DNA of 42,012 bases from JAAYBG01 sp964411675 (lineage in GTDB: Bacteria > Bacillota_I > Bacilli_A > ML615J-28 > CAG-698), in NCBI GenBank assembly GCA_964411675.1, contig CAYPLR010000011.1:1-42012 (forward strand). The letters run 5' to 3'. Each line of letters begins with the position of its first letter. The first letter of the stretch is position 1. Of this stretch, positions 7,295 through 14,801 are shown piece by piece. A program made the position numbers and the translations under genes. The notes below the pieces were generated by a model. That model had not been told where the DNA came from. It saw nothing but the letters and a program-made list of their open reading frames with translations, and did no database searches.

Positions 7295-8596
7295 TTATTG
7301 GTCGATAAAATTAAGAATATCTTGTAAGATTGGCTCGTAATTTTGTGACATTAACATTAAATGCGTAATGCCTTCATATATTTTTAATTGTCTGTTAGGA
7401 TTGGTACAAATGGAATATAAAAACTCCACCGATTGCTGTGGGACTAGTTGGTCAAGTTTTCCCCAACAAATTAAAACTGGGTTTTTAATTTCTACTAAAT
7501 CTTTATTGCAGTTTAAGACAATATCTTTAAATTCATTATAAGCTTTCCAGATATAAGAACGAAGATACTTTCGTAAAACAAAACTTAATCCTGTAGAACT
7601 ATCACTTGCCACTGCCTTCAACAAGTTCTTATACGCTTCTTGATCTTTTGGCTCTTTCTTTGCAATCGCCTTCTCTAAAGAAGTAAAATTACGAGCACTA
7701 AATTCAGTGGTTGTGATTAAAGCTTTGGGATTAAAATATTTATTAGCGGGAGCTAATAGGATCAGCTTGTTGAAATTACGGAAACTAGACAAACAGCTTG
7801 CCAGTGCTCCTCCCATCGAAAAACCTAATACATCAATTTCACTATAACGACGATGAATATCATCAAATGTCTCTGTTAAGTGTTTAAAGGTATCTTCCTT
7901 ATTAAATTTATCATAGTTATAATCGTTTTCAGGACCATGTCCAGGAAGGACAATTCGGTGAACTAAATCATATCTAGCTTCTAGATGGGGAATTAATACA
8001 TCAAAATCAGTCATATCACTTAAAAAACCATGAATTAAAAGAATGGCGCGCTTCATGTTATTTTTACGAGCAATGATTTTATGATAAGCAAGTCGTTTTT
8101 TCTCTAATACATCAGGTCGTAGTAGGTAAATAACTCCTACATAGGTATAATCATAACTTTCAAGCAAATGTTGCATTGAACTATTTTGTTCATGAGTATC
8201 GACCTTGATGTCTAGAATTCCTTTTTTTAACACAACATATTCGGCTTGATCTAATAGTTTTTTTGCGACTCCTTGACGGTAATACTCTTTTTTTACTGCC
8301 AAACGATGAATGACTGCATAGTGATTATCATTTAACCATTGTCCTTGAACAATGCCTTTATAGCATTCTTCTTCTTGGAAAGAAACAACGAGAACGCCGA
8401 TGATTTTATCACCATCGGTACAAACCAGAACTTCGTTTTCTTCTAAATCTTTGATAAAGGTTTTAGCACTTGGATAACCATCGGTATCCTGCCATTGTGT
8501 AGAACCACTGGAACGAAATAGTTCTTTTGCGTCTTTAATAACTTCTATAATTCCTAGTAAATCTTTAAATTCACCTTTTCTTACTTGATAGCTCAT
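7295..8596 (-). CDS. GNAT acetyltransferase fused to alpha/beta hydrolase
   Basis: One 433-residue frame with two enzymes. Residues 1-165 are a GNAT N-acyltransferase: the acetyl-CoA pyrophosphate loop is at about 100-112 (LAVKKEYYRQGVAKKLL), with C-terminal strands to about 160. Residues 182-433 are an alpha/beta hydrolase of the monoacylglycerol lipase/carboxylesterase type: HGF oxyanion segment (189-191), nucleophile S260 in GFSMGG, acid D382 in GKLDQLV and base H412 in GITHLM. All key hydrolase residues are kept. Internal M181 marks the domain join (NNMKRAILLIHGF). The gene's ATG overlaps the DUF554 stop by four bases, so translation is coupled. Substrates are unknown; one idea is acylation and deacylation of a common small molecule. 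Confidence 0.9.
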   Translation of the reverse strand: MSYQVRKGEFKDLLGIIEVIKDAKELFRSSGSTQWQDTDGYPSAKTFIKDLEENEVLVCTDGDKIIGVLVVSFQEEECYKGIVQGQWLNDNHYAVIHRLAVKKEYYRQGVAKKLLDQAEYVVLKKGILDIKVDTHEQNSSMQHLLESYDYTYVGVIYLLRPDVLEKKRLAYHKIIARKNNMKRAILLIHGFLSDMTDFDVLIPHLEARYDLVHRIVLPGHGPENDYNYDKFNKEDTFKHLTETFDDIHRRYSEIDVLGFSMGGALASCLSSFRNFNKLILLAPANKYFNPKALITTTEFSARNFTSLEKAIAKKEPKDQEAYKNLLKAVASDSSTGLSFVLRKYLRSYIWKAYNEFKDIVLNCNKDLVEIKNPVLICWGKLDQLVPQQSVEFLYSICTNPNRQLKIYEGITHLMLMSQNYEPILQDILNFIDQ

Positions 8597-9300
8597 TTGA
8601 ACACCACAAAATATAAGATTACAAGTATCAATGCTGGTAGCATATTTGCAACCCTAATCCTTTCTTTGATTAAAAAATTAAGACCAATACAAGCAACCAT
8701 AGTATAGCCTACCATACTGAACACAGCAATAAATTCAGCACTCATAAAATCTCCTAAAAACATGGCAGCGATGGTTAAGCCTCCTTGATAAAGTAAAACA
8801 GGAATCGCAGCAAATAAAACACCAAAGCCTAGGGTTGAAGCAAGTACTAATGCAGTAACCATATCAATGACCGATTTTAAATATAAGGTTGCTGGATCCC
8901 CTAAGGCAGCATTGACACTGCCAACAATTGCCATCGCTCCTACACCAAATACTAAGGTTGCAGAAACAAAGCCAAGCGAGAAAGATCCTTTTCCCAACTT
9001 CTTTTCAATAGCATTGCCCAATGATTCTAAATGAGTATCGATTCTTAGTAATTCTCCTATCAATGTTCCGATAGCAAGTGTTACAATGAGAATCAATTCA
9101 TAACTAGTGGTAATTGCACCGGTTTCTGGGTTTACTTGTAGCATGGTTCGTAGGACTCCAGCAATACCAAATAATAAACAAACAATTCCAATCGCTTTTA
9201 ACACCGAATCACATATTTCTTTTTTAATAATTTTCTTCATTAATAATCCTAGAAGACCTCCTCCTAGAATTGCTATAGCATTAACCAATGATGCTATCAT
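8593..9300 (-). CDS. DUF554 family membrane protein
   Basis: A 235-residue, very hydrophobic protein with six or seven membrane segments and the opening typical of DUF554 (MIASLVNAIAILGGGLLGLL). A glycine-rich segment and GDPATLYLKSVIDM in the middle are also family-like. Family function is not established; a transport role is often assumed. The ribosome site is weak (AAGTGTGAT). It lies 13 bases after the EEP gene and overlaps the GNAT-hydrolase gene by four bases, so the three form one transcription unit with rlmD. No link between the functions is evident. Confidence 0.87.
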   Translation of the reverse strand: MIASLVNAIAILGGGLLGLLMKKIIKKEICDSVLKAIGIVCLLFGIAGVLRTMLQVNPETGAITTSYELILIVTLAIGTLIGELLRIDTHLESLGNAIEKKLGKGSFSLGFVSATLVFGVGAMAIVGSVNAALGDPATLYLKSVIDMVTALVLASTLGFGVLFAAIPVLLYQGGLTIAAMFLGDFMSAEFIAVFSMVGYTMVACIGLNFLIKERIRVANMLPALILVILYFVVFK

Positions 9301-9313
9301 ATAATCACACTTT

Positions 9314-10435
9314 CTATTTTAATTTAAATTTTAATACAACTGCATTATGGTCACTATAGACAAAACTAATATCTTCTCCATTTAACGTAATTACATTTTC
9401 TACACTAATTTCTTCAATATTATCAGAAATAATAAATCCATCAATCACAACCGTGTAGTTCACATCTTTTTGATAAGGAATATCGGTACTACGACAAGTT
9501 GGAGCTTCTTTACTGGTAGCAAAGTTATAGCCCGTTGCTAGTTTCTCCTTATCAAACACATATACCCATTCAGGAACAAATTGTTCTGTTTTAAAGGTAT
9601 TCAAACTATCTGCGATATCGTGGTTAAAATCACCACCGACAATCACATAATTCCCTTCCTTTTTTTCTTCTTCCAAAATCACATTTAGTTTTTCTAGTTG
9701 CAATTGACGATAAACTCCACCTTTATCATAAGCAGATAAATGAACATTAATTAATACCAATTCTTGATCTCCACTTACTGGGATTCTTGTAATCACAAAA
9801 CAGCGATCTAAGTCAAAGAATTTTACAGGAAATGATTCATCGATTGGTAATTTATAACGAACACTTTCGGTAATTTGATATTTACTAAAGGTTGCAATAC
9901 CACCTTTTACAGCTCCATGAGGATCATGAAAAGGATATATTAGATAAGAACTATGAAAATTAAGAGCAAAGCTACTAGCATAATCAGAGAAGCTTTCCTG
10001 AATCATTGCTAATTGATTTACTTTATAACTACGAGTTGATTCAATATCTACTTCTTGGAAAAACGCAAAGTCAGGAGTAAAGCTTGAAACAATGCTTATT
10101 GCTCCATTGGTATTGGTTAAGACAACTTCTTTGCTGCTCGCCGTAGAATTCTTGCCAGAAACTTCTGTTCCATCAAGCATAACTCCACTATCCATGAAGA
10201 AAGAGAAATCTTTTGTATAGGCTCCAAACCCAATATTCATGGTAACAATGGTGTATTCTTTTCCCACTTCCATGTTAGCGGTTTGATTATTTTCAATTTC
10301 AGCCGTTAAACTGGTTTCATCTTCAATTCGGTAAAACTCAACCGATAATTTTATTAGGTAACCAGCAACAAATAAAACAATAACACAAAATAACGATAAT
10401 AATGTAACTCCAGCAATTTTCAAAGTTTTTCTCAT
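9314..10435 (-). CDS. Membrane-anchored endonuclease/exonuclease/phosphatase (EEP) family protein
   Basis: 373 residues. An N-terminal hydrophobic segment (about 8-30) after MRK anchors the protein, with the catalytic domain probably outside the membrane. EEP motifs in order are TMNIGFG (Asn), FFQEVD (metal-binding Glu), NVHLSAYDKGG, GGDFNHD (Asp/Asn) and YSDHNAVV (Asp-His), so the metallo-phosphodiesterase site looks complete. The family includes DNases, sphingomyelinases and inositol phosphatases; the substrate here is unknown. It begins a four-gene operon. A moderate promoter-like TTGTTT-17-TAAACT lies upstream, and AAGGAGAAT precedes the ATG. Confidence 0.86.
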   Translation of the reverse strand: MRKTLKIAGVTLLSLFCVIVLFVAGYLIKLSVEFYRIEDETSLTAEIENNQTANMEVGKEYTIVTMNIGFGAYTKDFSFFMDSGVMLDGTEVSGKNSTASSKEVVLTNTNGAISIVSSFTPDFAFFQEVDIESTRSYKVNQLAMIQESFSDYASSFALNFHSSYLIYPFHDPHGAVKGGIATFSKYQITESVRYKLPIDESFPVKFFDLDRCFVITRIPVSGDQELVLINVHLSAYDKGGVYRQLQLEKLNVILEEEKKEGNYVIVGGDFNHDIADSLNTFKTEQFVPEWVYVFDKEKLATGYNFATSKEAPTCRSTDIPYQKDVNYTVVIDGFIISDNIEEISVENVITLNGEDISFVYSDHNAVVLKFKLK

Positions 10436-10491
10436 ATTGCATATTCTCCTTATAAAAAGTTTATCATATTTACATCATAAAAACAATTAAA

Positions 10492-10518
10492 AAAGACGTT
10501 CTAATTAGAATCGTCTTT
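10492..10518 (-). terminator. Terminator after the second HPGW gene
   Basis: Hairpin AAAGACG ... CGTCTTT with a self-complementary middle, followed by a T run on the minus strand. It overlaps the stop codon. Confidence 0.65.
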
Positions 10519-10845
10519 GAAAAAATCATCCTTCTTACCATAGTGGAAAAATATTCTACTTTTTGGTGTAACTAAGATATAGTAAATAGGAATCGTTAGA
10601 AATATAACCCATCCTGGATGCCATCGCCAAGTAAATTTTGTAACGATACCGAAAACAATATAAATAATGGCAATAATTAATGGATAGCTAAATTTGATTT
10701 TTTCCATGCCAACTAAAAATGGTGCTAATGGAATTAATAGGAATACAACCCATCCTGGATGAGCAAGGCCAAAATAAGCCAATAAAATAAAAGCGATAAG
10801 ACTGATAAATGGTGTAATTGCTACTATTTTTTTCTTTATGTTCAT
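10501..10845 (-). CDS. Small HPGW-repeat membrane protein (paralogue B)
   Basis: 114 residues, taking the ATG at 10843-10845, which has AAAGGA six bases upstream and aligns with its neighbour's start (MNIKKKIVAITPF). Membrane segments alternate with two copies of the motif HPGWxxFLxIP (one after AYFGLA, one after WRW), an internal duplication. A charged tail (YGKKDDFFKDDSN) follows. Similar HPGW segments occur in hypothetical membrane proteins and at the ends of some HTH regulators of Bacillota; I know no function. It has its own promoter, separated from its paralogue by a terminator. Confidence 0.75.
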   Translation of the reverse strand: MNIKKKIVAITPFISLIAFILLAYFGLAHPGWVVFLLIPLAPFLVGMEKIKFSYPLIIAIIYIVFGIVTKFTWRWHPGWVIFLTIPIYYILVTPKSRIFFHYGKKDDFFKDDSN

Positions 10846-10886
10846 GATTTTCCTTTCTACTTGTTGATACATCATAAAGTATCACT

Positions 10887-10915
10887 AGTATATTATAGAT
10901 TATTTGTTTTGTCAA
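10887..10915 (-). promoter_or_regulatory. Promoter of HPGW paralogue B
   Basis: TTGACA (10910-10915) and TATACT (10887-10892) with a 17-base spacer. Confidence 0.8.
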
Positions 10916-10940
10916 ATAATGGTTTTTATTAGTAATCAAA

Positions 10941-10966
10941 AAGATGAAACTAGAAAGTTTCATCTT
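10941..10966 (-). terminator. Terminator after HPGW paralogue A
   Basis: A perfect 10-base-pair stem AAGATGAAAC / GTTTCATCTT, six-base loop, then TTT on the minus strand. It includes the stop codon of the gene and ends the operon from ybaK. Confidence 0.8.
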
Positions 10967-11285
10967 CGTTTTTCTTTTCTACCTTAATTTCTTCTTTATC
11001 TTTTTGATTAAATAAAATATGATAAATTGGAATCGTTAGAAAAATCAACCAACCTGGATGCCAACGCCAAGGAAAATCAGTCGTGAAGCCCACTACAGCA
11101 TAAACGATTGCTACAATTAATGCATAACTAAAGCGAATATGCTTTACTCCAACTAAAAATGGCATAATTGGAATTAATAAAAATACCAGCCAACCAGGAT
11201 GAGCATATCCCAACTCAAATAAAACAACAAAGATAATTACACAAACAAATGGTGTAATTGCTACAATTTTTTTCTTCCAGTTCAT
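10950..11285 (-). CDS. Small HPGW-repeat membrane protein (paralogue A)
   Basis: 111 residues, paralogue of 10501-10845; by eye well over half of the residues match over the first 90 positions. The layout is the same: KKKIVAITPF opening, first HPGWLVFLLIP, a central pair of hydrophobic stretches, WRWHPGWLIFLTIP, then a charged Lys/Glu-rich tail. About four membrane segments are likely. The start has GAAGGGA at good spacing. It follows the HIT gene by 20 bases and is probably the last gene of the glnA operon. Function unknown. Confidence 0.78.
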   Translation of the reverse strand: MNWKKKIVAITPFVCVIIFVVLFELGYAHPGWLVFLLIPIMPFLVGVKHIRFSYALIVAIVYAVVGFTTDFPWRWHPGWLIFLTIPIYHILFNQKDKEEIKVEKKNEDETF

Positions 11286-11304
11286 AAATTCCCTTCTTTA
11301 TATT

Positions 11305-11673
11305 TTAATATTTTTGTTTATTAGGGATTACTCCCCTTACGCCACCTTTTGGATCCTGCATATCGTTTATATATCGAGGAATAAGATGAACATGCATATG
11401 CTGTACTGTTTGCCCTGCTACTTCTCCAACATTAGTTCCAATATTATATCCATCTGGTTTATATAAATCATCTGTAATCGTACGAACAACTTTAATTGCT
11501 TTATAGATTGCTTTTATTTCCATTTCTGTTGCCTGAAAGTAGTTATCAAAATGACGCTTAGGCACTATTAAACAGTGACCTTTTGAAACTGGGTAAGCAT
11601 CATAAAGAGCAACTACTTTATCATTTTCATAAAAATAGTCTCCACATTTAATTTTATCACAAAATACACACAT
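11305..11673 (-). CDS. HIT family nucleotide-binding protein
   Basis: 122 residues from the ATG at 11671-11673. Histidine triad proteins hydrolyse nucleoside phosphoramidates or dinucleotides. Visible are the N-terminal zinc-type CVFC pair, YPVSKGHCLIVPKRH, and the triad QHMHVHLIPR with the catalytic His. A longer start upstream is possible, but it would run back into glnA. The chosen ATG overlaps the glnA TAA by one base (TAATG), giving coupled translation. Length and motifs match Hit-type proteins of Bacillota. The link to glutamine synthesis is positional only. Confidence 0.92.
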   Translation of the reverse strand: MCVFCDKIKCGDYFYENDKVVALYDAYPVSKGHCLIVPKRHFDNYFQATEMEIKAIYKAIKVVRTITDDLYKPDGYNIGTNVGEVAGQTVQHMHVHLIPRYINDMQDPKGGVRGVIPNKQKY

Positions 11674-13004
11674 TATAAATACCTCTCTATTTCCCATTGG
11701 TGAATCAACACTCGGTATTGATCCCACTCTAATTCTTTCGCAATAATATATTTATTAAAGATGTGTTCTCCTAATGTTTGCTTCATTAATTCACTTTTTT
11801 TCAGTTCTTTTACTGCATCTTTTAAGTTCTCAGGCAGATTAAATATTCCATTGCTTTCTCGTTCTGCTCGTGTATATTCAAAGATATTGTCATACACGGG
11901 AGCAATGTCAGGCTCTGTAGCTTTAATTCCATCTAGGCCAGCAGCAAGAATTGCTGCTATTGCTAAATAAGGATTTGCTGTTGGATCAACGTTTCTGATT
12001 TCTGTTCTTGTTTTTTCTTCTCTAATGGCAGGAATTCGAATCATCGAACTACGATTTGCATCACTCCAACAAATATAGCATGGAGCTTCAAATCCTGGAA
12101 CTAATCGTTTATAAGAGTTAACAAGCGGATTGGTAATTGCTGTAAATTCACGAGCATGTTTTAAAATTCCATTAATCCACTTATGACAAACATCACTTAG
12201 TCCTGTTGGCTTTGTTTTATCATAGAAAAGATTATTCCCTTCTAAATCACTTAATGAACAATTAACATGCATTCCATTTCCAGCCATCCCTGACACAGGT
12301 TTTGGCATAAATGTGGCAACTAAATTGTGCTTTCTTGCTACTTGTTTGACTACTTGTTTGAATGTTTGTACATTATCACAAGCTTCTAAAGCATTGGAAA
12401 AACGAAAATTAATTTCATTTTGACCAGGGCCTACTTCATGGTGAGATGCCTCTACATCAAATCCTAACTTTTCTAATTCTAATACAATGTCATGGCGACA
12501 ATATTCAGAACCATCTAGAGGAGCCATGTCGAAGTAACTTCCTTGGTCAGAAAAATTACAAGTTGGTTTCCCCTTTTCATCCATTTTTAAAAGATAAAAT
12601 TCAGGTTCGACTCCAATATTCAAATCACCAAATCCCAATTTACGCATTTCTGCGATAATTCTTTTTAAATTGCTTCGTGGATCACCAGCAAAATATTCTC
12701 CATTTGGTAACTTCACATCACAAATAAATCTCGCTACTTTTCCATATCCATTACTCTCTAAAGGTAGAATCAAGAAAGTTGCAGGGTCAGGAGATAAGAA
12801 CATATCTGCTTCCTTAATACGGACAAACCCTTCTATGCTTGAACCATCAAACATAATTTTTCCTTCAAGAACATGATTAATCCGTGAAACTGGGACTTCG
12901 ACACTTTTTATTGTACCCAACATATCGGTGAATTGCAGCTTAATGTATCTTACATTTTCTTTGTCGATTATTTCCATGATTTCTTTTTTTGTGTATTTTT
13001 TCAT
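11673..13004 (-). CDS. glnA: Glutamine synthetase type I-alpha
   Basis: 443 residues, making glutamine from glutamate, ammonia and ATP in the cytoplasm. Motifs are MFDGSSIEGF near residue 51, GVEPEFYL, the HHEVGPGQNEINFR metal-site region, NGMHVNCSL, and ATANPYLA-like DPTANPYLAIAA. The length and absence of the long insertion and adenylylation-type C-terminus fit the GSI-alpha form, which in Bacillota is feedback-regulated through GlnR/TnrA. No GlnR box is visible in the 33 bases upstream; it lies inside an operon behind ybaK and malY. A perfect GGAGG sits 23 bases before the ATG, too far for normal use; nearer the ATG only GTGGGA is present. Confidence 0.97.
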   Translation of the reverse strand: MKKYTKKEIMEIIDKENVRYIKLQFTDMLGTIKSVEVPVSRINHVLEGKIMFDGSSIEGFVRIKEADMFLSPDPATFLILPLESNGYGKVARFICDVKLPNGEYFAGDPRSNLKRIIAEMRKLGFGDLNIGVEPEFYLLKMDEKGKPTCNFSDQGSYFDMAPLDGSEYCRHDIVLELEKLGFDVEASHHEVGPGQNEINFRFSNALEACDNVQTFKQVVKQVARKHNLVATFMPKPVSGMAGNGMHVNCSLSDLEGNNLFYDKTKPTGLSDVCHKWINGILKHAREFTAITNPLVNSYKRLVPGFEAPCYICWSDANRSSMIRIPAIREEKTRTEIRNVDPTANPYLAIAAILAAGLDGIKATEPDIAPVYDNIFEYTRAERESNGIFNLPENLKDAVKELKKSELMKQTLGEHIFNKYIIAKELEWDQYRVLIHQWEIERYL

Positions 13005-13037
13005 ACTATCGTCCCACTTCTTGTGGTACCTCCTATT

Positions 13038-14204
13038 TTATTTATATTCAGTAACAAATTTACCTATAATTTCTAAGCCTTTTTGCAGTTGTTCTTTCGG
13101 GCAAGCAATATTAAAGCGAATGAAGCCATCATAATCAGCACCATACATTACTCCTGAATTGACATAAATTCCATAGTCAATGAGTTTCTTCACAAGTATT
13201 TCACTAGATAGATGCATAAAACGCATATCAATCCACATCAAGTAGGTACCTTCTAGTTTTGCTATTTTTGCTTCAGGAATAACCTTCTTAAAATATCGAT
13301 AAACCAGAGAAGCATTCTTCTTAATATGCTCTACTTGTGCTTCTAACCAATCATCACATTGAGTATAGGCAGCTTTACAAGCTTCAAGTCCTAATAAATT
13401 AGGTTCTCCCAATGACCTTATGGATAGTTCCCGTTTCAATTTTTCTCTTAAAGCAACATTTTTTATTATAACATTGGAAGTCATCAACCCTGCAATATTA
13501 AATGTCTTGCTTGGAGCAGTGCAAATAACCATATTATCATAATAATCAAAATATTTTCCAATTGAAGTGAATGGATATTCTTTAAAAACCAAATCACAAT
13601 GAATTTCATCACTAACTAATAAACAATTGTATTGTTTACATAATTGAACTACTTTTAGAATTTCTTCTTCTTTCCATACTCTACCAACAGGGTTATGAGG
13701 GTTACAAAGAATCATCATTTCTGCGCCCTCTTTTAGTAATACTTCAAGATTAATAAAATCCATTTCATAAATATTGCCGGTTGGTATTAATTTATTTTCA
13801 CGAATTCTTCTATTGTTATTGGTGATAACAGAATAAAATGGATTATATACAGGGGATTGAACAATAATCTTTGCTTCTGGTGTTGTTAGTGCACCAACTG
13901 CAAAAAACAATGCGGTTACTACTCCTGGAGTTGTAACAATCCAATCTTTTTCAATTTGGTATTGGTAACGACGCCCAACCCAATCTTTTACAATCTCCAA
14001 ATACTCTTGATCAACATAGGTATAACCAAAAGCTCCATTTTTTATTCTAGAGGTTAATGCTTCCATGATCGGCTTTGCGGTCATATAATCCGAATCTGCC
14101 ACCCAAAAAGGTAGTATATTCTCTTTCTTTGTTCTTATTTTAATCGAGTCCCATTTTGTTGAACTCGTATTCAATCGATTGATTGATTTGTTAAATTGAT
14201 TCAT
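13038..14204 (-). CDS. MalY/PatB-type PLP C-S lyase (cystathionine beta-lyase-like)
   Basis: 388 residues from the ATG at 14202-14204, which has AAGGAG seven bases upstream; the longer upstream frame only overlaps ybaK. It is a fold-type I aminotransferase-like enzyme that splits cystathionine or cysteine conjugates to pyruvate, ammonia and a thiol. Motifs are LPFWVADSDY (31-40), the CNPHNPVGRVW segment (167-177), SDEIHCDLVF and the PLP lysine in SKTFNIAGL (K233). These mark the MalY/PatB subgroup rather than true aminotransferases. It starts inside the last codons of ybaK (14-base overlap) and is followed by glnA, so it may feed sulfur or nitrogen metabolism. Confidence 0.92.
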   Translation of the reverse strand: MNQFNKSINRLNTSSTKWDSIKIRTKKENILPFWVADSDYMTAKPIMEALTSRIKNGAFGYTYVDQEYLEIVKDWVGRRYQYQIEKDWIVTTPGVVTALFFAVGALTTPEAKIIVQSPVYNPFYSVITNNNRRIRENKLIPTGNIYEMDFINLEVLLKEGAEMMILCNPHNPVGRVWKEEEILKVVQLCKQYNCLLVSDEIHCDLVFKEYPFTSIGKYFDYYDNMVICTAPSKTFNIAGLMTSNVIIKNVALREKLKRELSIRSLGEPNLLGLEACKAAYTQCDDWLEAQVEHIKKNASLVYRYFKKVIPEAKIAKLEGTYLMWIDMRFMHLSSEILVKKLIDYGIYVNSGVMYGADYDGFIRFNIACPKEQLQKGLEIIGKFVTEYK

Positions 14205-14679
14205 TTTTATTCTCCTTAGGCTTACATACATCAATCCACTTTTGAACTGGAACGATTTGTGATAGTTCTTGAGGTGTAAGTCTGACTGCTGAAGCAGCAT
14301 CCCCACAAGCGGGATAAACGATATCATAGTTTAGTAATGATTGATCAAGATAAATTGTTGTTTCCTTTTTCAACCCAAAGGGGCAAACCCCTCCTACCTC
14401 ATGATTGGTATGTATTAGTGTTTCTTCAGGAGTTAACATCCGTGCTTTAAAACCAAATTCAGCTTTAAATTTTGCGTTATCAACCTTCACATCACCAGCA
14501 GTGATGATAACCATTCCTTGATTACCTTCCTTAAATGCCATTGTTTTTGCAATCTGCCCTTCTTTCACTCCAAGAGCTTGAGCAGCTAAACTTACTGTTG
14601 CTGTTGATACTGTAAATGTAATAATTCTTTCTTCTTTATTTTGTTCTTCTAGATATTTTTTTGCTATGATTAGTGACAT
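14191..14679 (-). CDS. YbaK/EbsC family aminoacyl-tRNA deacylase
   Basis: 162 residues. Members remove wrongly attached amino acids from tRNA, for example Cys from tRNA-Pro. Visible are the conserved AKTMAFKEG segment, the GDVKVDNAKFK region with the catalytic lysine, the EVGGVCPFGL motif and a C-terminal YPACGDAASAVRLTP. This is a free-standing deacylase, not a ProRS domain. It is first in the operon with malY, glnA, hit and HPGW paralogue A, and has a strong promoter. The exact mischarged substrate is not determined. Confidence 0.92.
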   Translation of the reverse strand: MSLIIAKKYLEEQNKEERIITFTVSTATVSLAAQALGVKEGQIAKTMAFKEGNQGMVIITAGDVKVDNAKFKAEFGFKARMLTPEETLIHTNHEVGGVCPFGLKKETTIYLDQSLLNYDIVYPACGDAASAVRLTPQELSQIVPVQKWIDVCKPKENKNESI

Positions 14680-14698
14680 TTCTTACCTCTATTATATT

Positions 14699-14727
14699 AT
14701 TATATTACCAATAGCCCCTATTTTCAA
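14699..14727 (-). promoter_or_regulatory. Promoter of the ybaK-malY-glnA-hit operon
   Basis: TTGAAA (14722-14727) and TATAAT (14699-14704) with a 17-base spacer, divergent from the EAL gene promoter. Confidence 0.8.
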
Positions 14728-14749
14728 GGAATAATTAAAGTTTTTCTTG

Positions 14750-14778
14750 TTGCTAGATAATAATTAATATTATATAAT
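14750..14778 (+). promoter_or_regulatory. Promoter of the EAL phosphodiesterase gene
   Basis: TTGCTA (14750-14755) and TATAAT (14773-14778) with a 17-base spacer. This places an earlier TTG at 14778 at or before the transcription start, supporting the ATG at 14802 as the real start. Confidence 0.72.
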
Positions 14779-14801
14779 TGAATGTATTGGAGGATTTTTT
14801 T

